From positions 79,863-143,862 of the forward strand of contig PKUO01000088.1 in NCBI GenBank assembly GCA_002869585.1: a DNA stretch of 64,000 nucleotides, written 5' to 3'. Position 1 is the stretch's first letter. Each line of letters starts with the position of its first letter. Source of the stretch: Sedimenticola sp. GTDB lineage: Bacteria > Pseudomonadota > Gammaproteobacteria > Chromatiales > Chromatiaceae. Of the stretch, positions 54,901-63,703 are shown one piece after another. Under the pieces are notes generated by a model, which had not been told where the DNA came from, ran no database searches, and was given only the letters and a program-made list of their open reading frames with translations. A program made the position numbers and the translations under genes.

Positions 54901-55834
54901 GGCGAAGCCAGACAAAATCCCCACCCAGGTTGTCGGCGATGAATTCGGTTGCGGGCTGGTCATCGCTGTCGGTATCCCGGGAGAGCGCCAGCTTTTGCCA
55001 GTGGGTCCGCCCGGAGATCTCTGTGAGTTGGCCATTCCGCCAGGTGCTCCAGGCTTCGGCGTTGGCGATGCCCTGGTCGATGTTGTAATCAAGCGGCAGG
55101 CGATAACGCAGAACCTGGCCCAGATCGATGTTGGCGCCTTTCAGGTAGAGCTGCCCGGACCAGGCGCTCGGCTGATCGAGCCGACCAAGGACATCGGCAG
55201 AGACCCGCAGTCTGCCGCTGGTCTGGCCCGGCAGACTGAGTGAGCCGCCGAGCTGGTGCCGCTCCCCGGCGTTCCTGAAGGTGACGTTGACCTCCGAGAG
55301 ATGGAGAGGTTCGCCGCCAATAGCCTCGTTTTTCCAGTAGATATCACCCTGTTCGATCTTGACTCGGGAGGGCAGCAGAAACAGTCCGCTGCGTGATCTG
55401 GCGCCGCTATCCTCAGTTGGGGCCTCCAGTCCGGCGGTGCTGAAACTGCCGTCGCGGTGCCGGGTGATCAGCAGCCGGGGCCGGACGAAACTGATCTGCC
55501 GGGGCGAGATTCCCCAGTTGCGCAGGCTGTCGATCAGCGCCAGGGAAATGCGGATTTCCGGCAGATTAAGGGAGACTTCCCGGCTTTTGGTGTTGATCAG
55601 GGAGACATTGCGCAGGATCAGTTCCGGCCCGAGGCCGCGCCACTCACCGGTGAATTCGCCCACCAGTACGGGCTGTCCGATCACCTCGCTGGCCAGCTGT
55701 TCGATGTCGGCACGGAAGTCGCTGACTAGGGGAGTCAGCAGTCTGGCGAAGGAGATGGCGAGCCCGCTGAGAATGATCAGCAGCAGCGTCAGGGTCCAGA
55801 TCTTTGCGCTAAATGACTTGAACAGGCGAATCAT
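51935..55834 (-). CDS. yhdP: YhdP-family AsmA-like envelope protein
   Basis: A 1,299-residue protein with one N-terminal membrane anchor (IWTLTLLLIILSGLAISFA), then a very long beta-rich region of the DUF3971/AsmA-like type, ending in an AsmA-C-like segment (LNGELTLHLDQGRFLNVDPG, VGRIFGLLNLSALQRR). YhdP, TamB and YdbH are bridge-like proteins that move phospholipid to the outer membrane in E. coli. Length and the neighbouring rng and tldD match the family. Eight bases separate it from rng upstream. Confidence 0.93.
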   Translation of the reverse strand: MIRLFKSFSAKIWTLTLLLIILSGLAISFARLLTPLVSDFRADIEQLASEVIGQPVLVGEFTGEWRGLGPELILRNVSLINTKSREVSLNLPEIRISLALIDSLRNWGISPRQISFVRPRLLITRHRDGSFSTAGLEAPTEDSGARSRSGLFLLPSRVKIEQGDIYWKNEAIGGEPLHLSEVNVTFRNAGERHQLGGSLSLPGQTSGRLRVSADVLGRLDQPSAWSGQLYLKGANIDLGQVLRYRLPLDYNIDQGIANAEAWSTWRNGQLTEISGRTHWQKLALSRDTDSDDQPATEFIADNLGGDFVWLRQADGWRLDLNRMQFATPTSTWPENHFALEWRTVPNDLRYIRAGIGFVRIEDLTSLLPMSPIQLPELNDILDGITPQGDMHNLKLILEETDTGYRWQGEADADQLNTRTWKEIPGIENLSGHFTTNDRAGRFDFDSQALNLDLTPLFRDPLFFQKLQGEVRWQQRENGDWLISGDELIAENADIKTRTRLNLTLPADDQVSPFLDLQSDFMEGDGSQASKYYPTGIMGEHLVKWLDNSIIGGDVVSGGCLVRGPLRDFPFEKTASGRFEVLFRVENAVLDYWDGWPRLEGLSSEIRFLNNRFDAWVDSGTLFNSQMQQAHAQIQNLAQASPFELQGEVSGHFADTLRLLRESPLSQNFGPMTEGMQASGNSRLALDLGIPLTQGEIQLDGRLEFKNSGLRLVDWGLPITAINGVLQFDQDRVQASAIQGETLGSAISVDVTTPEDNPAITRILGSGLIASDQLAGLYPDLELPPISGSSDWQLQLDIAHQSAQKADKARLALSSDLQGVAVDLPTPLGKAAEQTRDLSISTRFNGKTEQPLELAYGDLLQALLLLEKPEGQPLRVSHGNIRLGDQPAALPEQPGISLTGGWKNLALEPWLEALKKPGPETGEMPLSQIDLQFGQVNLGKKQLKDFSLTLQKSHNRWGGRSSSDAFSGSLQIPADLKQQPLRVHLDYLHLQSDPEQIAQASSEADSSDLDPESLPAMDLVIDELTINSKPFGTLQLKSSRHARGLTLDRLAIASDGLTINSSGSWLKEPDQTQTTALEIDLHSDDFGTLLEDLGFARNLEEAPTTIKGQLNWSGTPVGFRRDGLNGELTLHLDQGRFLNVDPGVGRIFGLLNLSALQRRLSLDFSDMLQKGFTFDRITGKFHLDSGDAYTSDFEMKGPAALIEISGRTGLASEDFDQLVTVTPLVTSSFPVAGAIAAGPAVGAALFVAQKLFGKQLDKITRIQYLVTGPWDDPVFVSKRQAEEDEEEEDFDPLQLSPDNR

Positions 55835-55841
55835 GCCCAGC

Positions 55842-57296
55842 TCATATCAGGACGACATCATAGTGTTCTTGTGAGTATAGCTCCTCCACCTGCAGGCGGA
55901 TGGTCTTGCCGATGAACGCCTCCAGCTCGGCAAGGTTGGCGGACTCCTCATCCAGCAGGCGGTCGACCACCGCGGCGGAGGCGAGCACCAGCAGTGATTC
56001 CACGTCAAACTGCCGCGCCTCGCGCAGGATTTCGCGGAAGATCTCATAGCAGGTGCTCTCTGCGGTCTTCAGGGTGCCGCGCCCGGCGCAGCAGGGGCAG
56101 GGCTCGCACAGCACATGCTCGAGGGATTCGCGCGTGCGCTTGCGCGTCATCTCCACCAGCCCGAGACTGGAGACCTCGGTGATCTGGGTCTTGGCATGAT
56201 ACCTGGCCAATGACTTCTCCAGCGCCCGCAGCACCTGGCGCTTGTGCTCCTCGTCGGTAATGTCGATGAAATCGATAATGATGATGCCGCCGAGGTTGCG
56301 CAGGCGCAGCTGGCGGCTGATCGCCTGGGCGGCCTCCATGTTGGTCTTGAAGATGGTCTCTTCGAGATTACGGTGGCCGACGAAGGCGCCGGTGTTGACG
56401 TCGATGGTGGTCATCGCCTCGGTCTGGTCGAGGATCAGGTAGCCGCCGGATTTCAGCTCCACCTTGCGCTCCAGCGCCTTCTGGATCTCGTCCTCGACCC
56501 CGTACAGATCAAAAATCGGGCGCTCGCCCGGGTAATACTCGATGGAGACGTTCAGGTCCGGGATCAGCTTGCTGGCGAACTGCCGGGCCTTTTGCCAGCT
56601 CTCGCGGGAATCGATGCGGATCTTCTCCACCTCCAGCGAGGTCAGGTCACGGATCGCCCGCAGAAACAGGGGCAGGTCCTCGTGCACCAGCTCGCCCGAA
56701 GCGGCGTTTTTACTGCGCTCCTCGATACTGCCCCAGAGCCGGATCAGGAAATCCATATCGGCCACCAGGGTCTTCTCATCCGAGCCCTCGGCGGCGGTTC
56801 TGACAATAAAATTGCCCCGTGTCTCTTCCTGCAGAGTAAAGCGCTCGATGATGTCGCGCAGGCGCTGGCGCTCCTCTTCATCCTCGATCTTCTGGGAAAT
56901 GCCTGGCTTGCTCAGCGAGGGCATATAGACCAGGTAGCGCGAGGGGATGGAGAGGCAGGTGGTGAGCCTCGCCCCCTTGCTGCCCAGGGGCTCCTTGACG
57001 ATCTGCACCACCACTTCGCCACCCTCGCGCACCAACTCGGAGATGTTTTCCGGCTTCTCGTCGCCACGATTGCCGAGGATATCCGAGGCGTGCAGAAAGG
57101 CCGCACGCTGCAGGCCGATCTCGATAAAGGCGGCCTGCATGCCGGGCAGCACCCGGCACACGCGTCCCTTGTAGATGTTGCCCACCAGGCCGAGACAACC
57201 GGCCCTCTCGATGATGATTTCCTGCGCAACACCGTTTTCTATCACCGCCACCCGGGTTTCCGGCGGGGTGACATTGACCAGAATCTCTTCACTCAT
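55842..57296 (-). CDS. rng: Ribonuclease G
   Basis: A 484-residue RNase E/G family endonuclease. S1 domain at the N-terminus (VGNIYKGRVCRVLPGMQAAF), RNase domain with the catalytic aspartates in TTIDVNTGAFVG and IIIDFIDITDEEH, and the zinc-link CEPCPCCAGRG. It lacks the long C-terminal scaffold of RNase E. ATG 57296 (MSEEILVNVTPPETRV) aligns with the E. coli start; a TTG nine bases upstream is not needed. It processes 16S rRNA 5' ends and some mRNAs. Confidence 0.96.
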   Translation of the reverse strand: MSEEILVNVTPPETRVAVIENGVAQEIIIERAGCLGLVGNIYKGRVCRVLPGMQAAFIEIGLQRAAFLHASDILGNRGDEKPENISELVREGGEVVVQIVKEPLGSKGARLTTCLSIPSRYLVYMPSLSKPGISQKIEDEEERQRLRDIIERFTLQEETRGNFIVRTAAEGSDEKTLVADMDFLIRLWGSIEERSKNAASGELVHEDLPLFLRAIRDLTSLEVEKIRIDSRESWQKARQFASKLIPDLNVSIEYYPGERPIFDLYGVEDEIQKALERKVELKSGGYLILDQTEAMTTIDVNTGAFVGHRNLEETIFKTNMEAAQAISRQLRLRNLGGIIIIDFIDITDEEHKRQVLRALEKSLARYHAKTQITEVSSLGLVEMTRKRTRESLEHVLCEPCPCCAGRGTLKTAESTCYEIFREILREARQFDVESLLVLASAAVVDRLLDEESANLAELEAFIGKTIRLQVEELYSQEHYDVVLI

Positions 57297-57305
57297 GGAG
57301 ATCAA

Positions 57306-57905
57306 TCACTCTTTAAAATCAGCTTGGTTCAACGGGTCCAGGCCCGTCTCTCGTAATAATTCCGCAGTCTCGAACAGCGGCAGGCCCATGACGCCGGAAA
57401 AGCTCCCCTCCAGGCGCGAGACGAAAATCGCCCCCAGCCCCTGGATGCCGTAGCCGCCGGCTTTATCCGCCGGTTCGCCGCTACGCCAGTAGGCCAGGGC
57501 CTGGTCGGCGGAGATCGGTCGGAAGGTCACCTTGCTGACGCTCAGGCGCGTGCTTGTATGCGCGCCGATCAGGGCGATGCCGGTCAGAACCTTGTGGCTG
57601 CGACCCGACAGGCGCCCGAGCATCTCCAGTGCCTCAGCCTGGTCCCGGGGTTTACCAAGAATCTCATTGTCGATCACAACCGCGGTATCGGCGCCCAGTA
57701 CCGGGGTCTCGGCCTGCTCGAGGGTCAGGGCGCGTCCGGCCCGGGCCTTCTCCAGGGCGAGTCGGATGACATACTCCGCAGGGGCCTCATCCGGGCGCGG
57801 GGTTTCATCCACATCGACCGGGATCACCTCATGGTGGACTCCGATCTGCTGTAGGAGTTCACGTCTGCGCGGAGATTGCGAGGCGAGAAAGAGTTGTACG
57901 GTCAT
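57306..57905 (-). CDS. maf: Maf-family nucleotide pyrophosphatase (YhdE-like)
   Basis: A 199-residue Maf protein with the N-terminal signature [18 protein letters not shown], the metal-binding [11 protein letters not shown] and the C-terminal [16 protein letters not shown] and [14 protein letters not shown]. Family members hydrolyse dTTP/UTP and modified nucleotides, preventing their incorporation. ATG 57905 begins the conserved fold; an 86-residue upstream extension is rejected. It is directly upstream of rng. Confidence 0.94.
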   Translation of the reverse strand: MTVQLFLASQSPRRRELLQQIGVHHEVIPVDVDETPRPDEAPAEYVIRLALEKARAGRALTLEQAETPVLGADTAVVIDNEILGKPRDQAEALEMLGRLSGRSHKVLTGIALIGAHTSTRLSVSKVTFRPISADQALAYWRSGEPADKAGGYGIQGLGAIFVSRLEGSFSGVMGLPLFETAELLRETGLDPLNQADFKE

Positions 57906-58008
57906 GTCGTCTCGTGGGTCCTGCGGTTGTCGGCCGGTTCGCTGGGCAACCAATATATCAGGAATGGGGTGATCACAGCATGACCCTGTTATTGAAAAAA
58001 GGTCACGC

Positions 58009-58024
58009 CCGGTTTGGACCGGGT
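58009..58024 (-). terminator. Weak terminator-like hairpin after rlmH
   Basis: Arms CCCGGT and ACCGGG with loop TTGG; on the minus strand TTTTTT follows after 8 bases. The gap between stem and T-run makes it imperfect. Confidence 0.4.
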
Positions 58025-58027
58025 CTG

Positions 58028-58498
58028 TCAGGCGCGATGATAGGGGTGGTTGCGCATCAGGCTCCAGGCGCGGTAGAGCTGTTCGGCGACCACCACCCGC
58101 ACCAGGGGGTGAGGCATGGTCAGGGCGGAGAGCGACCAGCGCAGATCGGATTGCGCCAGGCATCTCGGGTCCAGCCCCTCCGGGCCACCGACCAGCAGAG
58201 CCAGGTCGCGACCGTCCGCCAGCCAGCCCTCGAGCTGGCCTGCAAGCTGTTCGGTGTTCCAGGATTTGCCCTGGACATCCAGCGCCACCACCAGGCAGTT
58301 TTTCGTGATCGCCTTGAGCATGCGATCTCCCTCGTCGCTGATGGCGCGGTTGATGTCGGCACTCTTGCCTCTATGTCCGGGCTGGATCTCCAGCAGTTTC
58401 AGGGCGCACTCGGCCGGCAACCGCTTGGCGTATTCCCGGTAGCCCTCCTCCACCCAGCGCGGCATTTTGTTTCCGACAGAGATCAGATAGATAATCAT
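58028..58498 (-). CDS. rlmH: 23S rRNA (pseudouridine1915-N3)-methyltransferase RlmH
   Basis: A 156-residue SPOUT methyltransferase. The knot shows [16 protein letters not shown] and the C-terminal [27 protein letters not shown] and [14 protein letters not shown] end ([11 protein letters not shown]). It modifies helix 69 of 23S rRNA at the subunit interface. Usually it neighbours rsfS; here it precedes maf. Confidence 0.96.
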   Translation of the reverse strand: MIIYLISVGNKMPRWVEEGYREYAKRLPAECALKLLEIQPGHRGKSADINRAISDEGDRMLKAITKNCLVVALDVQGKSWNTEQLAGQLEGWLADGRDLALLVGGPEGLDPRCLAQSDLRWSLSALTMPHPLVRVVVAEQLYRAWSLMRNHPYHRA

Positions 58499-58580
58499 GC
58501 CGCTAGTTTATGGGAATTTCAGACCCAGCGCAGCTGCACAGGATTGAGCGGTCGAGTTGGAGTTATCGGGTAAACGAACT

Positions 58581-58607
58581 GACGGCAGAGCCACACGCTC
58601 TGCCGTC
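58581..58607 (-). terminator. Stem-loop after htpX
   Basis: Perfect 10-bp arms GACGGCAGAG and CTCTGCCGTC with a 7-base loop, 10 bp beyond the htpX stop. Only a weak T-rich stretch (GTTCGTTT) follows on the minus strand. Confidence 0.6.
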
Positions 58608-58617
58608 AGAGACAGGA

Positions 58618-59490
58618 TTAGCGGCCGGATTCGAGCGCGGCAATCCGCTCCTCCAGGGGAGGATGGGTGCTGAACAGGCTTTTGAGGCCACCGTTGATGC
58701 CAAAGGCCGCCAGCTCATTGGGCAGTGGCTGTGGTTCATGGGCCTGCTGCAGACGGCGCAGGGCGTTGGCCATCTTGCTGCGGCTGGAGAGGCTGGCGCC
58801 CCCGGCGTCGGCGCGGAACTCCCGGCGACGCGAGAACCAGGCAACGATGATGTTCGCCAGAAAAGAGAAGACGATCTGGGCGACGATCGAGCCGATGTAG
58901 TAGCCCGGGCCATAGCCGCGCTCGGTCTTGAAAACCACCCGGTCGATGGTGTGTCCGACGATGCGCGAGAAGAACACCACGAAGGTATTCACCACGCCCT
59001 GGATCAGGGTCAGGGTGATCATGTCGCCATTGGCCACATGGCTCACCTCGTGGCCTAGCACCGCCTCCACCTCATCGCGGTTCATACTCTGCAACAACCC
59101 GGTGCTGACCGCCACCAGGGCCTTGTTCTTGTTCGCCCCGGTAGCGAAGGCGTTCGGGCTGGGCGAGTCGAAGATGCCCACTTCGGGCATACCGATACCC
59201 GCATCCTGTGACTGGCGCTGGACGGTGTTGACCAGCCAGCTTTCGAGTTCATTTGACGGATTTTCGATCAGCTGAACGCCCATCGAGCGTTTGGCCATGA
59301 ACTTCGACAGCAGCAGCGAGATGATCGATCCGCCGAAGCCGATGACACCAGACATGATGAGCAACGCCTGCAGGTTCAGGTCTACGCCATTGGCTTGCAG
59401 TATCCCTTCCAGGCCGAATAGCTGGAAGACGATGCTGATCAATACCATAATGGCGACGTTGGTCGCCAGGAAAAGTCCGATTCTAAGCAT
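58618..59490 (-). CDS. htpX: Membrane protease HtpX
   Basis: A 290-residue inner-membrane zinc metalloprotease. Two N-terminal spans ([18 protein letters not shown] and [18 protein letters not shown]), the zinc motif [13 protein letters not shown] (HExxH), two more spans, and the downstream Glu in [10 protein letters not shown]. It takes part in quality control of membrane proteins. Ends in the conserved [12 protein letters not shown]. Confidence 0.96.
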   Translation of the reverse strand: MLRIGLFLATNVAIMVLISIVFQLFGLEGILQANGVDLNLQALLIMSGVIGFGGSIISLLLSKFMAKRSMGVQLIENPSNELESWLVNTVQRQSQDAGIGMPEVGIFDSPSPNAFATGANKNKALVAVSTGLLQSMNRDEVEAVLGHEVSHVANGDMITLTLIQGVVNTFVVFFSRIVGHTIDRVVFKTERGYGPGYYIGSIVAQIVFSFLANIIVAWFSRRREFRADAGGASLSSRSKMANALRRLQQAHEPQPLPNELAAFGINGGLKSLFSTHPPLEERIAALESGR

Positions 59491-59677
59491 GAGTTAATCG
59501 CCGTTGGTTGACTGAATTGATCCATTATATGGTGTGTGTTCGCAAAAAAAGCAAGCAGCATTACTGCGGGGATCAGCCGGATTTACAATCTTTTTACATT
59601 TGATTTACAGGGTTTTGACCCTTTGCAGCGGACGTGTCGCTAAATTCAAACTACACAACATGCAAAGGGGTGCAATC

Positions 59678-61015
59678 ATGAAACCAACAAAACTGAAAAA
59701 AATGCTGCTGATCGTTGCCGGGCTGTTTATCGGCGCCTCTTCCGCGCAGGCCCAGGAGGTCGTCCTGAAGGCGGAGCTGGGTACGCCGGTGGTTGCGGCG
59801 GGCGCCAGGCAGACCGCCTTTCTCAAGGTCTCGCTGACCGGGTTCCTGCTGCAGGGCAGAGGGGACCGTACGCCGGCCAATATCGCCATCGTGCTCGATC
59901 AGTCCGGCTCGATGCAGGGGGCGAAGCTGGAGCGGGCGAAGGAGGCGGCCATCATGGCGGTCGACCTGCTGAATGACAGCGATATCGTATCCATTGTCAG
60001 CTACGACACCACCGTCCAGGTGATCGTTCCCGCCACCCCGGTGCGCGACAAGGCAGAGATCCGTCGCGCCATCCAGCGTATGCGTGCCGATGGCTCGACC
60101 GCACTGTTTGCCGGGGTCAGCAAGGGGGCGCGCGAGGTGCGCAAATACATGGACGGAGAGCGGGTCAATCGCGTCATCCTGCTCTCCGACGGCCAGGCGA
60201 ATGTCGGCCCTAGATCGGCCACCGAACTGGGTGAGCTGGGCATGTCCCTGGGCAAGGAGGGCATCAGTGTCACCACCATCGGGCTCGGTGCTGGCTATAA
60301 CGAGGACCTGATGACCAGTCTCGCCGGTTACAGTGATGGTAACCACGCCTTTGTGGACAATGCCGATGATCTGGCCAGAATCTTCAGCTATGAGTTCGGT
60401 GATGTGCTGTCCGTCGTGGCGCAGGATCTGGTCATTCGCATTGAACTCAAGGAGGGAGTGCGACCGATGCGGCTGCTGGGGCGCGATGGTGAAATCTTCG
60501 GCTCCACCGTCACCACCCGCTTGAATCAGCTTTACAGCGATCAGGAAAAATATGTCATGCTCGAAGTGGAGGTGCCCGAGGGTGCGACCGGGCAGCTGCG
60601 GGATCTGGCCGATGTCGAGGTCTCCTACCAGAACATGGCCAACCAGCAGAAAGAGCGTCTGAATGACCGGGTGCAGGTCAGCTACAGTGCCTCGCAACAG
60701 GCGGTGCAGCAGGCGCTCGTACCCAGCGTGGTCTCCACGGCAACCCGGCAGGTGGCCAACGAGGCGAGCAAGCAGGCCCTCGAACTGCGCGATAAAGGTC
60801 AGACCCAAGCGGCCCAAAAAGTGCTTCAGGAGAGCGCCAGCTATGTGCGTGAGCAGGCCGCTGCCCTGGGTGGTGCAGAGGGCGCCATGCTGGAGAGCTT
60901 CAGTGATGATGTCGATCAGGAGGCCAAGGCGGTGGTTGAGTCGGAAGACTGGAATCGCGCGCGCAAGTCGATCAAGGCCAAGCAGTATAAACTGGAGAAA
61001 CAGCAGAAGTACTGA
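59678..61015 (+). CDS. Exported von Willebrand factor A domain protein
   Basis: A 445-residue protein with a signal peptide (KMLLIVAGLFIGASSAQA), a VWA domain with intact MIDAS (IVLDQSGSM, the Thr in ADGSTALFAG and Asp in ILLSDGQANVG), a beta-rich middle, and a C-terminal helical domain rich in Gln, Lys and Glu (about 300-445). Likely periplasmic or surface-bound with a metal-dependent adhesion site. ATG 59678 follows AAAGGGG; a longer upstream frame is rejected. It lies 78 bp before a two-component pair on the same strand. Confidence 0.9.
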   Translation: MKPTKLKKMLLIVAGLFIGASSAQAQEVVLKAELGTPVVAAGARQTAFLKVSLTGFLLQGRGDRTPANIAIVLDQSGSMQGAKLERAKEAAIMAVDLLNDSDIVSIVSYDTTVQVIVPATPVRDKAEIRRAIQRMRADGSTALFAGVSKGAREVRKYMDGERVNRVILLSDGQANVGPRSATELGELGMSLGKEGISVTTIGLGAGYNEDLMTSLAGYSDGNHAFVDNADDLARIFSYEFGDVLSVVAQDLVIRIELKEGVRPMRLLGRDGEIFGSTVTTRLNQLYSDQEKYVMLEVEVPEGATGQLRDLADVEVSYQNMANQQKERLNDRVQVSYSASQQAVQQALVPSVVSTATRQVANEASKQALELRDKGQTQAAQKVLQESASYVREQAAALGGAEGAMLESFSDDVDQEAKAVVESEDWNRARKSIKAKQYKLEKQQKY

Positions 61016-61093
61016 TCGGTTATAAAGGTACTTGAATCCGGGGTCGGTGTGCCATCGCAGGCGGCACCGGCCCTTCGCTGCATGAATGGGACG

Positions 61094-62662
61094 ATGAAAA
61101 AGAGACGAATCCTTCTATTGCTGATCGCGCTGGTGCTGTTGCCGCTGGGATTTCTCGGCTGGCAGGGGGTGCAGATGCTCGACAGCAGCGATGCCATGCA
61201 GCGGGTTCGCTCGGAGCAGTTGGTCGCGGCGCGGCTGAAAAATGTCGATGCCAGCATTCAGGCCTATCTGCAACAACTGGCGCTGGACTGGACCAGTCGC
61301 CTGCCAGGCTGGCCGCTGCAGGCGGAGCAGTTGCGCGAGAGACGTTCCCAGGAGATCCGGGTCAGACAGCTGTTTCTACTGGACGCCGGGGGCAGACGAA
61401 CCTTCCCGAATGGGGAGATGAGCCAGGCGGAGCGCCGCTTTGTCGAACGCCTGCAGATGGTCTGGGACGACCCCTCGATTCTCTACGCAACGGATGACAG
61501 CCAACGCCTCGAAGAGCAGCGCGCTGTCTCCTCGCTGGTATCCCGCAGCAAGACTGCCGATAGCCCGTCGGGCCGGCATGGCTGGAGTGTGTGGCACTGG
61601 GGGACGGGTACCCAGTTGCTGTTCTGGTGGCAGGCACCCGAGGGACATACCCTGGGGCTGGAGGTGGAATCGGCCCGGATCAAGTCGGACCTGATCTCCC
61701 TGCTACCGGATGACCCTGCGCAGGGCGAGGGCTACAGCATGCGTCTGAAAGATAGCGCGGGGCAGATCATCTACCAGTGGGGGCGGAATGCGATCGGCAA
61801 CGAAGCACCGCTGAGCAGCACCCCGCTGGCCTATCCCCTGTCGAGCTGGAGCCTGGAGTATTTCGCCGAGGCGGACGTAGGGGTTAATAGCGCGGACTTT
61901 GGTCTGTTGATTCTGTTCCTCAGTCTGACGCTGGCGCTGATCGGCATGGCGATCTACCTGTACCGCGAGCATACCCGCGAAATGCGTCTGGCGGCGCAAC
62001 GGGTGGCCTTCGTCGGCCAGGTCTCCCATGAGCTGAAAACACCCCTGACCAACATCCGCCTGTATGCCGAGATGCTCGGGGATCAGCTTGAGGACAATCC
62101 CCAGCAGCAACGCTATCTGCAGGTGATCACCAACGAGAGTCAGCGGTTGTCGCGCCTGATCGGCAATGTGCTGAATTTTTCCCGGGAGCCGAAAATCCAT
62201 ATCAGCCCGGTGGCGGTCGATCCGCTGATCCGCATGATTGTCGATAACTTCCGACCGGGATTCACCGCCAAGGGCATCCAGGTGGCGCTTGATCTACAGG
62301 CGGATAGACTGGTGGAGACAGATCCCGATCAACTGGAACAGATCCTCAACAACCTGCTGAGCAATGTGGAGAAGTACGCCGCCGAAGGCAAGGCGGTGGA
62401 TATCGCCAGCGCCGTCGAAGGCGGGATGCTGGTGGTTCGCGTCAGGGACCATGGCGCGGGTATCCCGCCCTCTGAAAGAAAGCAGGTATTCAAGCCCTTC
62501 TACCGCATCAATAACCGGCTCACCGAAGGCGTCAGCGGCACAGGCATAGGTCTGACGATAGCCCGACAGCAGGCACATCGTCTGGGCGGCGACCTGCTGT
62601 TGTCCGATGCCAGGCCAGGCGCCTGTTTTGAACTGCGTATTCCGCTGACGGTGACCCCATGA
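61094..62662 (+). CDS. Sensor histidine kinase
   Basis: A 522-residue membrane kinase: first span near the N-terminus (ILLLLIALVLLPLGFLGW), an extracytoplasmic sensor region of about 240 residues, second span (FGLLILFLSLTLALIGMAIYL), HisKA with the phospho-His (FVGQVSHELKTPLTNIRLY), and HATPase_c (NNLLSNVEKYA, DHGAGIPPSERKQVF, GTGIGLTIARQQA). No HAMP domain is evident. The start at 61094 (MKKRRILLLL) is chosen by the membrane anchor; ATG 61082 is an alternative, and neither has a strong Shine-Dalgarno sequence. It overlaps the regulator gene by 4 bp. Confidence 0.92.
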   Translation: MKKRRILLLLIALVLLPLGFLGWQGVQMLDSSDAMQRVRSEQLVAARLKNVDASIQAYLQQLALDWTSRLPGWPLQAEQLRERRSQEIRVRQLFLLDAGGRRTFPNGEMSQAERRFVERLQMVWDDPSILYATDDSQRLEEQRAVSSLVSRSKTADSPSGRHGWSVWHWGTGTQLLFWWQAPEGHTLGLEVESARIKSDLISLLPDDPAQGEGYSMRLKDSAGQIIYQWGRNAIGNEAPLSSTPLAYPLSSWSLEYFAEADVGVNSADFGLLILFLSLTLALIGMAIYLYREHTREMRLAAQRVAFVGQVSHELKTPLTNIRLYAEMLGDQLEDNPQQQRYLQVITNESQRLSRLIGNVLNFSREPKIHISPVAVDPLIRMIVDNFRPGFTAKGIQVALDLQADRLVETDPDQLEQILNNLLSNVEKYAAEGKAVDIASAVEGGMLVVRVRDHGAGIPPSERKQVFKPFYRINNRLTEGVSGTGIGLTIARQQAHRLGGDLLLSDARPGACFELRIPLTVTP

Positions 62663-63342
62663 AAATATTGATCGCAGAAGACGACCCCAATATCCGCGCC
62701 GGACTCGACGATCTGCTCAGCGCCGAAGGCTACCAGGTGGTGACCGCGGAAGACGGCGAGGCGGCAATTCGCGCCTATCACCATCACCGGCCCCAGTTTG
62801 TGATACTCGACATCATGATGCCGAAAAAGGATGGTTACACGGTATGCCGTGAAATCAGGCAGACCGATCAGGCCATTCCCATCATCTTTCTCAGCGCCAA
62901 GACCGAGGAGATCGACCGGGTGGTGGGGCTTGAACTGGGCGCCGATGATTACATCAACAAACCCTTCGGCACCCGGGAGGTGGTTGCGAGAATCCGCGCC
63001 ATCACCCGCCGCTATCTGCAGGCCAGTGACAGCAAGCCCGGTGATGGCCAGTTTGTCTTTGGCGATCTCACCATCTGTCCGGTGGAACTGCGCGCCCGGC
63101 GCGGTGATGAGTCGATTGATCTCAGCCTGCGCGACATCAGCATCCTCCGGCTGCTCTGTGATCACCAAGGCGAGGTGGTGACCCGCGATCAGCTCTTCAA
63201 CCACTGCTGGGGCTATGATCACATCCCCAACAGCAGAACCCTGGATCAGCACATATCAAAACTACGAAAACGCCTGGAGCTAGATCTGAACGATCCGCAA
63301 CTGATCAAGACGGTTTACGGGGCGGGATACCGCTACGAATAG
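62659..63342 (+). CDS. OmpR-family response regulator
   Basis: A 227-residue regulator with a receiver domain (acidic pocket AEDDPN, phospho-Asp in VILDIMMPKKDGY, Lys in DDYINKPFGTRE) and a winged-helix DNA-binding domain (LSLRDISILRLLCDHQGEVV, then HISKLRKRLE and TVYGAGYRY). It is cognate to the overlapping kinase. With the VWA gene this forms a three-gene unit; the target genes are unknown, but autoregulation of the VWA gene is plausible. Confidence 0.95.
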   Translation: MKILIAEDDPNIRAGLDDLLSAEGYQVVTAEDGEAAIRAYHHHRPQFVILDIMMPKKDGYTVCREIRQTDQAIPIIFLSAKTEEIDRVVGLELGADDYINKPFGTREVVARIRAITRRYLQASDSKPGDGQFVFGDLTICPVELRARRGDESIDLSLRDISILRLLCDHQGEVVTRDQLFNHCWGYDHIPNSRTLDQHISKLRKRLELDLNDPQLIKTVYGAGYRYE

Positions 63343-63365
63343 CAGTTTTACTTCGAATTGAGATA

Positions 63366-63427
63366 CCTGTGCATCGAAGAGAGAGGCGCACTTCCCTGTG
63401 TCACCTATGCATCGGGGGATGCACAGG
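63366..63427 (+). promoter_or_regulatory. Mutually exclusive hairpins after the response regulator gene
   Basis: CCTGTGCATC (63366-63375) can pair with GATGCACAGG (63418-63427), 10 bp perfect. The same right arm can instead pair locally: TGCATC (63408-63413), GGGG loop, GATGCA (63418-63423). No T-run follows. Confidence 0.4.
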
Positions 63428-63443
63428 GGTATTTAACCGCAGG

Positions 63444-63468
63444 CACAGGCTCAATCCGCGAGCCTGTG
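63444..63468 (+). terminator. Terminator-like hairpin of the VWA-kinase-regulator unit
   Basis: Arms CACAGGCTC and GAGCCTGTG with a 7-base loop, followed by TGCTTGTTT. It lies about 100 bp after the regulator stop and just before the convergent small gene. Confidence 0.6.
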
Positions 63469-63475
63469 TGCTTGT

Positions 63476-63703
63476 TTACTGTCTGTCCAGGCCGTTGATG
63501 CCGAGCAGGGCGCGAGTGACCCAGACGACGCGTTTCTTGGGCTTCACCAGGAACCAACCGATAACCGGGGCCAGACCGAGTATGAAAAATAGGCCATGTT
63601 TGTATTCACTGGGCAGAGCGATCAGAGCGATCAGCCAGGTGATAAACCAGATGATGAAAAGGAGGCTGGGGGTGTCTATCCGTTTGACGTTTTCTTGGTC
63701 CAT
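63476..63703 (-). CDS. Small membrane protein, 75 residues
   Basis: I do not recognise a family. Two hydrophobic spans (LLFIIWFITWLIALIALP and LFFILGLAPVIGWFLV) flank a short loop SEYKHG, and a basic C-terminus (KPKKRVVW) suggests both ends in the cytoplasm. ATG 63703 has AAGGG at 7 bases; a TTG six bases upstream is less likely. It stands alone, convergent with the response regulator. Confidence 0.65.
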   Translation of the reverse strand: MDQENVKRIDTPSLLFIIWFITWLIALIALPSEYKHGLFFILGLAPVIGWFLVKPKKRVVWVTRALLGINGLDRQ

